NCBI RefSeq assembly: GCF_004027225.2
Contig: NC_044282.2
Span: 56,066,397 to 56,130,396, forward strand
Reading direction: 5' to 3'
From: Strigops habroptila
Taxonomy: Eukaryota > Chordata > Aves > Psittaciformes > Psittacidae
DNA length: 64,000 bases
The first letter of the stretch is position 1. Every line of letters starts with the position of its first letter. The notes below the pieces were generated by a model that was given only the letters and a program-made list of their open reading frames with translations, was not told the origin of the DNA and searched no databases. The translations under genes and the position numbers were made by a program. Of this stretch, positions 1 to 10,836 are shown piece after piece.

Positions 1-462
1 TCATTTTGGGCTGCCTCCTTTGAAAATACTGCCCATCCTTCTGTCTGTCTGTCTGCACCAGACAGACAAGATCCCTGGGTATCTAAACCCACAGCAGCTG
101 GGCTTCTCCAAACCAGGTCCCCCCAGAACAGCCCCCCAGATTCTTCCCCTTAACAGCTTGTGATTCTGCTGCTGGACAGCTGCACAGTAACAGTCTGCAG
201 CAAATTTGGGTGAAGCGATGGCTTTTAGGACCCTGGGACCTCCGCCAAGGCTCAGGTAGGTCTGGCTCATTCGTCAGCCTCCCTCAGCCGGGATTCATTC
301 ACTCCCAGGGATGTGTGTGTGTGTGTGCTGAGCGCCTTTCCTTCCCCGCTGCTTCTAAGCGATGGGACTAACGCTGTTCTCCGGGCAATGAGGAGTACTG
401 GATTGGGGCGGAGAGCACTTTCTTTTTCTCTGGAAGAAAACAAGCCTTGAGGATACTTAAGG
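1..462 (+). promoter_or_regulatory. Putative promoter and 5' leader of the EVA1C-family gene
   Basis: This is the flank directly before the first coding exon. I counted 15 CpG dinucleotides in bases 181-600, against 4 in the next 600 bases, so CpG density rises around exon 1 without reaching a classical CpG island. An inverted CCAAT box (ATTGG, 402-406) overlaps a GC box (GGGGCGG, 405-411), about 55 bp before the ATG. No TATA box is placed convincingly. A short GT run lies at 312-327. The transcription start is inferred to lie between about 415 and 450, and the sequence does not fix it. Bases 1-180 show nothing else I can name. Confidence 0.45.
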
Positions 463-562
463 ATGTGCTGCCCAGATGTGTCTCCCACCTCCACCTTCCT
501 CGTAGGACTCATGTGCTTGACAGCTTTCAGCAACTTTGCAAAGACTTCTGCGGACTTCTCAG
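463..562 (+). CDS. EVA1C: EVA1C-family gene, coding exon 1 (signal peptide)
   Basis: The exon encodes the N terminus of a type I membrane protein of the EVA1C family. The ATG at 463 has A at -3 and follows an in-frame stop at 448-450, which fixes the start. The 33 full codons give a basic-poor n-region, a hydrophobic core (about residues 11-22, TSTFLVGLMCLT) and a likely signal-peptidase site after TSA (residue 30), then DFS. The donor is TCAG|GTAGGG. The last base (562) starts a glycine codon that exon 2 completes, so the intron is phase 1. The human protein, as I recall it, also has DFSG followed by Y-L/I at this junction, and that match links the small exon to exon 2. Frame, donor and signal peptide are seen; the link over 55 kb is inferred. 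Reading past the donor gives a stop at 679-681 with no lectin domain. EVA-1 proteins act at the cell surface, and the worm protein is a Slit co-receptor in axon guidance. Confidence 0.8.
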
Positions 563-565
563 GTA

Positions 566-3500
566 GGGGAGAAGCGCTGATCCTTTCGTACACTGGACGG
601 CTGCTTATGGATGGGAGCTCTTATTACAGTGTTCAGGAGCAGCTCAGGGAAAGTGGATGTGAGCAGATCTGGGGTAGTTAAGTGGGGAGTAATTTTAATC
701 CTTTAAAAATAAGCTGATGAAAAGCATCTTCTGTAAGAGGATTTTGAGTTTGTTAAAAGCCTTTTTCAATAACCCTTCACAGAACTGTTTCAGCAGAGTT
801 AGTCTGAGCAACTTTGGGAACAAGGAAGTGTTACCTTGTGTAAGTTTGCAGCAGGTTTTGTGTTGTATTTCTTTGCGGAGTGAAAAGAGCTAGGTTAGGA
901 GACTGGGAAACTCTAGGATATAAATTAAAGCTAATGTAGCAAGACCCAATTATTTTATAACGGGCCAGATTCCCCTCCTTTTAACATACGGCTCCTAATT
1001 GTTGCAAAAGCCTCCTGAGCTGATGCATGCACAGAATGAATTATATTGAGCCTGTTTACTTAAGCCAGAAGTGTCTCATTTCTAAATAATTTCTGAATCT
1101 AAACCTGTTCACGGTGGTTGTTTTGAGTTGTGTGCAGCAGGTAAATACACAGCACTTTGAATGTAAGAAGTCCCATAGAAGTTTTGTAAGTATGTACAGC
1201 TGCCTCAGTCACTTTAAAGTTACATTTCTGCTTCTTTTTTCCTGTGGATATGCGTGTGGATCAGAGAATGTAACAGATCTTATTTTACATTTAAGCAGGG
1301 TTGATTGATTTGCTGGGAAATGCCTAGTGAGGGTCACTTTGCTTTTGGGATATCAGTTCTAATTTTGTGTCTTAGTGCGAAGAACTAGCCTGGCATATTT
1401 TTTAGGGGTGAGTTTCAAAACTCTTGTAGCGGATAAGAGCTTCTGATTATAGTTTGCTGATGAAAAAGTGTCATTTGCAAGAGCTGAATCTCACCGGACT
1501 TGGGATTCAACACATTGCAACCCTGCTGCTCGCTGCCTGAGAGTGCCTGTGTGCCTTGCAAGAGATTTGTGTTAGAAAGGAGGAGCGTGTGGTGAAGGTG
1601 GGGGAGAGTATATACAGTAGCCTAGAGTCTTAATGTAAATTGAAGGGGGCTGGCTTGCTTGTGATTCAGTCTCCTTTAGGGGCAGATCAGTCCTGGGTAC
1701 TGCCATTCAAGGCAGATCTGCCTCTGAATGGAAACGACTGAGGCATCCCCCTGTTTCTTTCTAGTGTTTTTTTATCTTTTTGGCAATGAGCTTTCTCTGT
1801 GTTCCTCCTTACAAACAAATCAGTGCAGAAGGGGTGAATGGAGTGGGTATGACAGGAGCTAAAGCTTCAATAGGGAAAATACTGGTCCTTCTGAAATATA
1901 GATAAAGTTTATCTATAATCTGTCTATCAGCCAGGCCAAATTGCTAAGCGTTAAAATGCGCAAGTGTCCCAGAGTAAGGATGCTTTGCATTGTGTGTGTA
2001 CAACATAGCCAGAGCAGTGGAAGCAAATTGATAAACTTTGTGATGCTGGCAGCTGGGGGGGCAGATGCTGTCCTCTTAAAAAAAATAGGTAAGAAGGTTG
2101 CTGATAACAAAATCATGTTTTCTGCAACATCTGACTGTACTGTCACACTCTGGGAGAAGGGGATTGGCTTAAAACCCTTGTGTATGTGCATGGCGAGGCT
2201 GAACTCTGAAGCAGGGTCTGTAATCCCAACAGCACAACCTTCCTTAAGTTTCCATAACTATTGAAATCTTCTGCCAGATCCAAGCTATGTTTCCTGATAG
2301 CAGGCTTGGCAAATGTCCCCAGTCTAGTTGGGCTGACTGTACCTTGCAGGACAGGAAACATGGTTTGCTACAGGAAAAGGCTGCACCCAGTGTGTAGCAA
2401 CTCGAATATGGTTTTGTAAGTTCAGGAGCTGGGTAGCCACAAGATGAAGGGGGTGGGAAAAGGTATGGCATTTCCCAAATGACACATTATGCTTCCCAAT
2501 ACATTTTGCAAAGATCCCATTTGTCTCTCTCCAACGCTCAAGGGCATGCACCATGTGCCTCTCTGAAAGAGCAGTGGTCCAGGTAACGCTTCTTACCTGA
2601 AGGAGCACCTTGTTTGTTACTGTTACCCCTGTATATGAACTGTCAGCTGGCATGATGAATAGGAGGGTAACCTTTTTGTTTGTTGTACAGCCTTTGACTG
2701 TAATGGTTTCTGGCCACTTACTTGCATACTTTTTCTGTACTTCAGGGTGTTCTGGATTCTTCTCTGGTGTGGCTGGAATTGAGCAGGTGAACATCTTTGG
2801 GATAGCCTTATAGCTTTACCATACACCATCCCACCTAGAGGTGGTGCATCCAAAACATAAATTGTCTGCATTCCAATGAGATGAAAGGATTTGTATTGGT
2901 TATTGCTGCTGAAGAATGCAGGGCTTGCTGTGATCCCCTAGAGGTTTCTGTAGCAGTTTCGTTGCTGCCTACATGCTGCAGGGAGATGAGACAGCTCGTT
3001 GGGATGTAAGGGCTTTTCCAGGTTGCAGATAGTGCTGTCTAGAGAAAGCAGCTGATGCTCTTTGGAGAAGAATGTTTGGGGGCTTTTTAAACTCAATCCT
3101 ATAGACTTTTGTTTAGCAAAAAAGCTTCTCTGGCTTCTCAGCTTGCTTCGTCTTGGCACTACCAGGGAGGTGCTGCTGTCAGTAATAGGTCATGGCCTTT
3201 TCATGGTGGGCCAGGCAGAGCGCATTGATCCAGCCCTGGAAAGAAACAGCTTAGGAATGGCCAGCGAGCTCTAACCAGATCACAGGAAGCGCTGATCTGA
3301 CTCCCACACTGCAGCTATGCAGTAGGACTGACTGAAAGACTTACCAAGAATTGCACACCTAGCCAGGTCCCACTGCTCCCAGTGCTCTCCCACTGGCTGG
3401 CTCTTCAGAGTATGTGTCTCCTGGCTGCAGGAAGATTTCTTTCTTACATAGGTCACAGCAAGTCACCCTGAGAAGCCTCCCAGAAGTGTGGTGAACTGAG

Positions 3501-6134
3501 TCGGTCATGGGGAAGCCCAGGTAGAGCTAGTGAGAATCTCTGTTGTCTCTGCTCCCAGGCCACTGAGCACATGGTCTCACACTGTGTCTCCATCCCTCCT
3601 GTTTGAACAGCTCAAATGCCACAACGTTAACATGATGAGTGTGTGTCCTGCTGGGGACTGGTGCAATCTGAGATGTAAGAATTAAAATTCCTTTTAAGTG
3701 AAGTATTTGAACTATGTGAAGGGTTTTGAAGTTGTTTTCTTTAATAGTTCTTTAAACATTGGTGTTTGCAGGGGGATGAGAGAGTAGGAAGGGGGTCCTT
3801 GGGGAAAGAGAGTGGAGTTATCAGGCACTTTGCAGCCACTTCTTAAGAAGGCCTGGACTTTTTCTCTGTGGCTGCTTGTAGTAGAGGCTCTTGATCTAAT
3901 CTCATTCTGTGATCAGTTCTCGTGCTCAGGACTGTTTGAAGGCTTAGGACCTAGTGTCTTGATGTGTCACATACCCCTTATGTTCAAGGTGACGCTTGAA
4001 GACTGTGATGAGGTGTGGGGAAAGAGGTTGGTCTTTTGAATCTCTGTGCTTCAACTATAAACCCTTAATCCTAATCTCAGTCCCAGCAATGAACTCTCCA
4101 AAATCCTTGCTGGTTGATAAAAACTCACCTTTGTTTTAGCCCTTGTCTATTTGTGGTGGGAGTCCAAGACGAAGCAATATCCTTGCCCTGCCAGAGAAGC
4201 TATGCCATAGCTCCTCTGCGTAGGGCCTGGGAGGCAGTGTTCCACAGGCAGTGTGCAGAACTTGCCCTTTAGGAGGACTAGGTTAATGAAAATGGGGCCA
4301 AAATTAGTCTTTGGTACTATTTAAAATGCTTAATCAAAAGCTTAGTCACCAGCTATTGCTCATGTCCTGTGTGCTGTCTCTAGCTCAAGCATTGGGGTTC
4401 CTGTCTCTGAAGCTAAATCATGAAAACACATGTTGAATTCTGCTCTGCCAGCCAAGGTGACCATTTAATTTCCAGCTGCATACCTGCAGGTAATTAGGCT
4501 TATGTGGTTATGATGCCATGCTCCAATTCTCCTCAATAACTTTCCCATTCATTAGCTGATTTCAAGCATGTCAGACAGAAAGGTAGTGGCATTGGACTTA
4601 TATGATTGCTGTGAGTTTCATGTTAATGGAGACACATCCCTTCACTACTGCTATGGTGCAGGAAAGGTTGTGCTATGAACTCCACTGTTCGTAAACATCA
4701 GAGAATCCACTGCAGGGACCTAGTGGATCTAAGCCAAAATCTTAGGGTTTTAGGCATGGAAAGAGCTTTGATGGAAGCTCCTGCCTTTTCTGACACAGAA
4801 GAACCCAGCTGCAGGACATAAAGCTGTAGGAATAACAGCTCCAGTTGTGCTGGTCCCCCTGGGCCTGCTTTAATATTTGTGTTCTTTGCACTGTATTTGG
4901 CACAAGCTGGATGTGAGCAGTGCTTTGCTTAAGGGAGCTGGTGCGGCATCGAGCCAGGTGAACACTGGTAATTCCCATTCACATCCTGCAGGTGAGCTCT
5001 GGGTAGCTTTTGGGACCTCTCCCTGAAGGCTCTATCTGTCTTGAAAGCATAAATATTTTTTTGTTTGTTTTGTTTTGCTGTTTTTTTCTGTCTTTTCCCC
5101 CAAAATGGCAGGTTTCAAGTGAAAGCTGCTTTTGCCACCTCCCTGCTAATTGGCTCAGCATGTTTGTTTGAGCTGATGAGGGCTGGAGTTGGGAGGGGAA
5201 AGGCACTTCTCCCTGATTGCATTTAATCAGTCCATAATAAAGGCAATTTGTTTGACAAGTCCATTCACCAAATTATCACCAAAATCTACATGCTAACAGC
5301 TTCTGAATGGCTAACAGCCCTGAATGGGTGGATGGTGTCAAGGGGGGTCCAAGATTTCCATGTGTTGAAAGCTGCAGCCTGTGAAAAGGGGATTTTCAAG
5401 AGAAAGGCAGATACAATTTCTTTTCCAGTGAGGTGGTGTAACTCAGTAATGAGGTTTGTGCTTTTGATCCCAAAGGCAAACAGACATGCTGTAGACTTCT
5501 TTTAAAGACTGGGCCAAACCCAGGCCACCTCCATACCTTCTCTTTGTGAAGGGGTCTGAGTGATGAGGTTGGGTGGACCTCAGGCTGCTGCTCGAAGAGG
5601 TCCTTGCCCCAGGCAATGTTTTCCTCCTCAGCTGGAGGTCATATCTGCCAACCCATCCATCACAGTTGTGTGGTGGGTTGAAGTTCGGCTTACTGAGGGA
5701 GGTCTGTGCTGGGGTAGAGAAGTTCTCTTTTGCAGAGGTGACAAAATCCAAAGCCTCATCAAAGCAAGTTAAAAAGCACTGTTGATCCCTTCTGGTAATG
5801 TTGTGGAGATGTGGCTGCATGGTGAGCTGTAGGGGATGGCTGGGTCTGGCTGCCGTGGCTGAGCAGTTCTAACAAAGGGGAGCTGCGCTGGCTTTGAGCC
5901 AGGTATGTCTATCTGTCAGTGGGAAGCAGTCTAAAGGCCTGAGAGAGCTAAGAGGTGTTGGAGGAGGAAATCAATGGGTGGGTGGTGTGTGTGTGTGTCT
6001 ATTAAGACCATTCCGCTGTTGTTGAGTGAGGAGGAGAAGCAGGAGCAGCACAGAAGCTGGGGTTATTTTGGTGCTAGTTTGCCAGCAGGGATGCAGCTTT
6101 GTGGGCATCAAAACATCATATTAAACAAAGACAT
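566..6134. other. Intron 1 segment with no recognised element
   Basis: I see no repeat family, RNA gene or supported exon here. A (GT)n run lies at 5985-5998 and a T/G-rich stretch at 5048-5090. Bases 4440-4600 and 5205-5300 are AT-rich with homeodomain-type TAATT and TTTAATCA motifs and could be conserved non-coding sequence. A minus-strand frame at 2324-2794 (156 codons) and one at 5443-5820 (125 codons) match nothing I know. Confidence 0.4.
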
Positions 6135-6425
6135 AATCATAGAATCACAGAATCCTAGGTTGGAAGGGACTTCTGAGGATCATCTGGTCCAGCCTTTCTT
6201 GGCAAAGCATGACCTAGACTAGATGTCTCAGTACTCTGCCCAGATTAATCTTAAAAGCATCCAGTGTTGGGGAGATTATTCCAATGGCTGATTGTTTTCA
6301 TTGTGAAAAATTTTCCTCTTGTGTCCAATCGGGATCTCCCCAGGAGTAACTTGTACCCATTACCCCTCATCTTTTTTGCGACTCCTTGTAAAGAGGGAGA
6401 TTCCATCTTTGTAGCGAGTGTCTGT
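6135..6425 (-). mobile_element. CR1 LINE, 3' fragment (older copy)
   Basis: The segment opens with AATCATAGAATCACAGAATC followed by GGTTGGAAGGGAC, which is the reverse complement of the CR1 3' end. It continues through the CR1 3' region (ATCATCTGGTCCAGCC, then CCCCTCATCTTTTTTGCGAC) with many substitutions. It is 5'-truncated, as nearly all CR1 copies are. The right boundary is approximate because similarity fades after about 6425. Confidence 0.85.
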
Positions 6426-6707
6426 GCACTCCTATCCTGAGGCCTGCTCCAGAAAACACCATGGATTTCCCAGCAGTTGTGATGATAATACTGTGAGGGA
6501 GAACTTGGCATTTCCTAACTCTTCAAATATTCAGCGTTTACTTTTACTGACAGCTGAGGGGACCAAACTGAGCTTCAGGAACAGAAACACATGTTTCCAA
6601 TTCTGTTTGTTGTCCTCGGCTGTGACCAGAGGTGCTGCTGTTACTGCTTTGGAAAAACCAGCTGCAGGTCTGTATTTGTGGTGCCGGGGACAGGAGGCAC
6701 TGTCAGG

Positions 6708-6739
6708 GATGGATGGATGGATGGATGGATGGATGGATG
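6708..6739. repeat. (GGAT)n microsatellite
   Basis: Eight uninterrupted GGAT units, flanked by CAG on the left and GAGGG on the right. It is probably length-polymorphic. It lies deep in intron 1, with no sign of function. Confidence 0.95.
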
Positions 6740-7308
6740 AGGGTTGCTCTGGGTGCCAGGATGCTTGTGAGGAGTCTGTGTGAAACCTCATGTAGGCAAT
6801 GACTTCAACCTCAAGAGCCATATGTCTGCATCTGGCTCACACCATGTGGAAATGTACTGTTGTAGCATCAGAGCTGTCAGCAAGAGCCAAGAGACCTCAG
6901 GGATCGCAGCGTCTGTGTGACGATTGGCAATGTTGATATAGTATCTACTAATTGCCGTGGCCCAGAAACTGATCCATGGATGCAAACTTGTCAGTACCAG
7001 GAACACTTGATCTCCTTAGTATTATTAACAAACAAACCCCGAAAAACTCACTGTGGTAATTTTAATCACTTCAAAGTATCTCCGGTTATCAGTACCCACT
7101 AGATGCACACTGTATTTGAGGAATATGTCCTTGCAGCATTCTTCCTATGCCTACCTGTTTGTCTGTTCTCTTATGTCTGTGTGTTGTTAGGGATACAGAT
7201 GCTGCAGATTTAACAAAAGCAACTATTTATGTCTTCAGGTAACAATTGGTCCCTGACTTAAGACTCTGTGAAAGCAGATTTTGTATAACACAAACAGTTT
7301 GGTCGATT

Positions 7309-7386
7309 GAAAAAAAAAAAGTATCCTTTCTCAACTTATATTTAGAAGCTAAAATAATAATTTAAGCTGGGGGGTGGGGGGGGCAG
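7309..7386. repeat. Poly-A run and G-rich run
   Basis: An A-tract lies at about 7309-7320. A run of six G, one T and eight G lies at 7369-7383. The G run could form quadruplex-like structures, or may just be simple sequence. No element carrying either run is recognisable. Confidence 0.7.
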
Positions 7387-7707
7387 AGTAAGCTCAGTCT
7401 CTGCAGGGGGAGAAAAACTGTATTTGCGCTTGGCACTTTTGCTGATCCTTTTGTTGATGCTAATTTAAAGGTAGCCTGATCTCCCAAAGTGCTTGGTGTT
7501 CAGAACTGAGAATTGGACTATGCTGTGTTTAAGGTGGATGTGCAGTGGTGTAGGTGGCCACCATCAGGACTGATTACATGTCTTATTTACAGTTGGCTGC
7601 TTGTGCTTGGCGTGTTTGTGCATGCATAGATTGAACTTTCTGCGTTCTGTTCCAAGACGGCAATCCCAGTCCCTGTTGGGGACCATTTGCAGCAACCACC
7701 CCAGTGT

Positions 7708-7768
7708 TGGTTTTCTTTTTTGGTTGGTTGGTTGGTTTTTGTTGTTGGGTTTGTTTGGGTTTTTTTGT
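7708..7768. repeat. T/G-rich low-complexity tract
   Basis: The tract holds four TTGG units followed by imperfect TTG and GTTT runs. It is a simple repeat, and the hydrophobic open frames seen across it come from its composition. Confidence 0.85.
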
Positions 7769-10045
7769 GCTCTTGTCGTTCCTTTTTATCCAGATACCCA
7801 AGACCTTCGTAGATTCAGTCTGTTTCTGTCTCTTGAAGGGTGTGTGGCTGCCTGCAGGAACCGACTCAATGTGCTGCTCAAAGCAGTTCAGAGCGTGTTT
7901 GGTGCAATACTACAAGGTTCCTGTGTTGTTGCCAGTGCTATACCTCACTGATCTAGTACTGCTGTTGTCTGGGATTTTTGTGCTCTTTCCAAGAGAGAGG
8001 CAAGGGCCAAATACTGCTCAGCTGCGAGGCAACTTTGCTGGCTTGCCAAGAGCTTTGCAGGATGTGCAGAAGCACATAAATTAATCCCAACTCATATTCT
8101 TGCTGATTAAATCTAATATAAAAGTAATAATTGTGAACATGTTTAAGAGAACTACTTGGGTTACCTATTATTATTACTTGTTTGTTTACCTAGCTGCTCC
8201 TTTTGCCTTAGTGAAGATGGCAAGTTGTATTTCTCTCAGTCTGGGTTTGGACTGATCCAAATATGCCTGGCTTAGCTCACTAACTAAGGATATGAGCTCA
8301 TTTGTAGTAAATAAAGTATGCATGTTTGCTCTTTTTGGGATGCTTAATGCTTAGCTGCCTGGAACCTAGTGTGTGTCCTCTTATGTCAGAGAAACAATGA
8401 TGGTTTGGCAGTTCTGAGTTGCACAGTAAAATATGTCTTGGCTGAGTCTCTTTGAATAGACTGTGTGCTCTTGAAACATGTTAGCAGATGCTGTGGTATC
8501 AGTGCTGATGGGTCTCCTGATGTTAAAGCTTGCTGGACAATAATCATTGTTGAATCCATCTGGATCCTTGCACGAAGGTGGAGCAGTGTGTGGGGCCTGC
8601 AGTTTGGTCAAACTCCCCGAGTGGTCAGGTTTCAGATGTGTATTTGAATTAACAGATGGATGTAGCATATTGCTGAAGAATTTGCAGTAGATGTTGTCCA
8701 AGCAATTTAATTGTGATGGGCAGGGGAGGTCACACCCACCTGCTGGCGAACTATCCCACATCCTTAACAACAGAGGAAGAAAGAGGTAAAAAAGATATTT
8801 CCATTTCCTTTTTTAAATGTTACATGAAGAGAAGGCAGCCTAGAGACCCAGAGTATGAGAACTTTCATCAGCCACTTACAATCAAAGAACTTCATTATGT
8901 GCTTTTGAGCCCCATCTTTTGACGTGGTGTGCGTACGTTAGTTGCCAGCAGAGATGCTTTTCATTCCTCCAGCAGCCCATAACAGCACCAGAATTGTCAG
9001 AGTGTGAGAGGGCTGCCTTCAGGTAAGTCATACTAAATCCTCATTAGACTATGTACCTGGTGGTGCTGCTTGTCAAAAAAGGGGCCATCCAGACCACCTA
9101 CTCTGAGACCCCCTATGTGATTGTGTTATTTTATTTTCATCTGCTATCAGATGCCTGTGGTTCTGCTGCTCTGATATTATCAACATGTGTTGTTTTAGCC
9201 TCAAGGGTTTAAAATGGGCTTTCACTCCAACAAGCAAATATAAAAACAAACATAGCAGTGGGGGGATTTTCTGCTATTTTTTAACTCTGTGATTTTTTGT
9301 ATCACACTGTGGGCTGCGAAGACTTGCATCCTGTGCCCAGGACCTGTGGGCTCCGCTGTGATCCTTTATTGCTTGCTCCTCGGCATGGTTATTAAGGTTG
9401 CTTTATGGCTGGTGCTATCCCTGGCATTCATTTCCCGTGTTTGCTGTATTTTGCAAAGGCTTTTGGCTCACACATTTTCCCTTAAACCTGTAATGGGCCA
9501 AGAATGTAAACACTTAATGCAATTAGACTAGTAGGTGGTAGACTTGAGCAGCTGTAGCTGAATTATGTTCAGTTTTGGGCCTCGGTCTTTGAAGAATCCC
9601 TTACCTCTGTTATCTGTGTGGAGCCTCTAAGCGCAGTGCTGCTGTGACCCTGGCAATGCCCATAAGATGCAATGGGACAAAAATCACACACTTTATTTTT
9701 GATGAAGTTAAGCTTTTGTGTCGAACATTAAAAGAATGGCATTAAGGTTGCAAACTGAACATTTGGAAGTTAAAAATGTTAAAATTAAGGTAGTAAAGTA
9801 AAATTAACTACTTGAATGCAGCCCTTTGGGTTTTTTACGTTATGCGTTACTCTTTAATGAGAATGGTTCACTGTGGCACTAGAGGCTTATTTACCCTGTG
9901 TTATTTAAACCCTATTCTGCTTGTTGTGAGTGTTCTACAACCAGAGATGTACTTAAACTTCTGGAAGGAGAGTCTGGAATGTTACCTGCATTGCATAGAT
10001 GGGGATCCAAGGCAGAGAGATTAGCATCAGGAGCTCTAACTGCCC
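7769..10045. other. Intron 1 segment with no recognised element
   Basis: I see nothing I can name. Several open frames of 60-129 codons occur, none with a familiar protein pattern. Bases 8080-8200 and 9700-9810 are AT-rich. Confidence 0.4.
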
Positions 10046-10097
10046 AGAGATTTCAGTATCTACCTTTTTCAGAGATTGCTCAGTATCTACCTTTTTC
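10046..10097. repeat. Two-copy tandem duplication, 25-27 bp
   Basis: AGAGATT-TCAGTATCTACC-TTTTTC (10046-10070) is followed at once by the same unit with GC inserted after AGAGATT (10071-10097). The near identity of the copies suggests a recent slippage or duplication event. Confidence 0.9.
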
Positions 10098-10262
10098 TCC
10101 AGAAGCAGCCCCTTACCCATTCTCTCGAACTGTGATAGGCAGGAAGAAATGTGTCGTACTTAACACATAGTTCCTTCTCCAGTACTGAAATGCATCTATG
10201 CAAATGGATAGCACAGATTAAAATGAACATTGCATTTTCAAAGTCACATGCACGTAACTAAG

Positions 10263-10831
10263 TGTGGTGGGATAACCCCTGCAGGCAGCAAAGTACCACA
10301 CAGCCTTCCCTTGCTTGCCTTCCCTTTACTACCCTGGGTAGGACAGGGGAAGAGGAAAGGAAGAATAAAAGCAAGAAAAATCACGGGTCTAGGTAAAAAT
10401 ATTTTCATAAGTGAAGAAGTGGAAGAAAAAAGAAAGAAGACAAAATAAGTGATTCAAGGGCAACCGCTCACCACCTGCCACAGGTAGACTGATGCCCAGC
10501 CAGTTCCCAAGCAAAAGATGGCTGACTTACCTAAATCCAACTCCACTCTGTTTTATTGCTGAAAGTGATGTTGTATGTCATTGAATATCAATTTGGTTAT
10601 TTGGGGTCATTTGCCTTGTTATGTCCCCTCCTAACTGCTTGTGCACCCCCCAATCATTTCACTAGGGGGTAGAGTGAGAAACGTACAAAGCGTTGATGCT
10701 GTGCAAACACTGTCCAACAATAGCTAAAATATTAATATGTTATCACTACTGTTTTGGTCACAGATCTAAAGCACAGCACTATACAAGTTGCTGCGAAGAG
10801 AATTAACTCCATCACAGCCAGATCCAGTGCA
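10263..10831 (+). mobile_element. ERVL-type solo LTR with 5-bp target site duplication
   Basis: The element starts TGTGGTGGGATAACCCC and ends AGCCAGATCCAGTGCA, so it has the 5'-TG...CA-3' ends of an LTR. CTAAG stands directly before it (10258-10262) and directly after it (10832-10836), a perfect 5-bp target duplication. The 3' half (CTGTGCAAACACTG, then GCGAAGAGAATTAACTCC) follows avian ERVL LTRs as I recall them. It is 569 bp with no internal retroviral sequence, so the provirus was reduced to one LTR by recombination. AATAAA occurs on the + strand near 10363. Family name and age cannot be settled here. Confidence 0.88.
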
Positions 10832-10836
10832 CTAAG

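Noticed and set aside
463..681. Single-exon 72-codon protein from the exon 1 ATG.
   Set aside because: The part after Ser33 lies beyond a consensus donor and shows no domain. The splice to exon 2 explains the N terminus better.
2324..2794. 156-codon minus-strand frame with an ATG start, perhaps a retrocopy.
   Set aside because: I recognise no domain, see no poly(A) tail or target duplication, and its length is within chance expectation.
6418..6821. Overlapping frames on both strands with (MDGW)n or (SIHP)n repeats.
   Set aside because: The peptide repeats are translations of the GGAT microsatellite.
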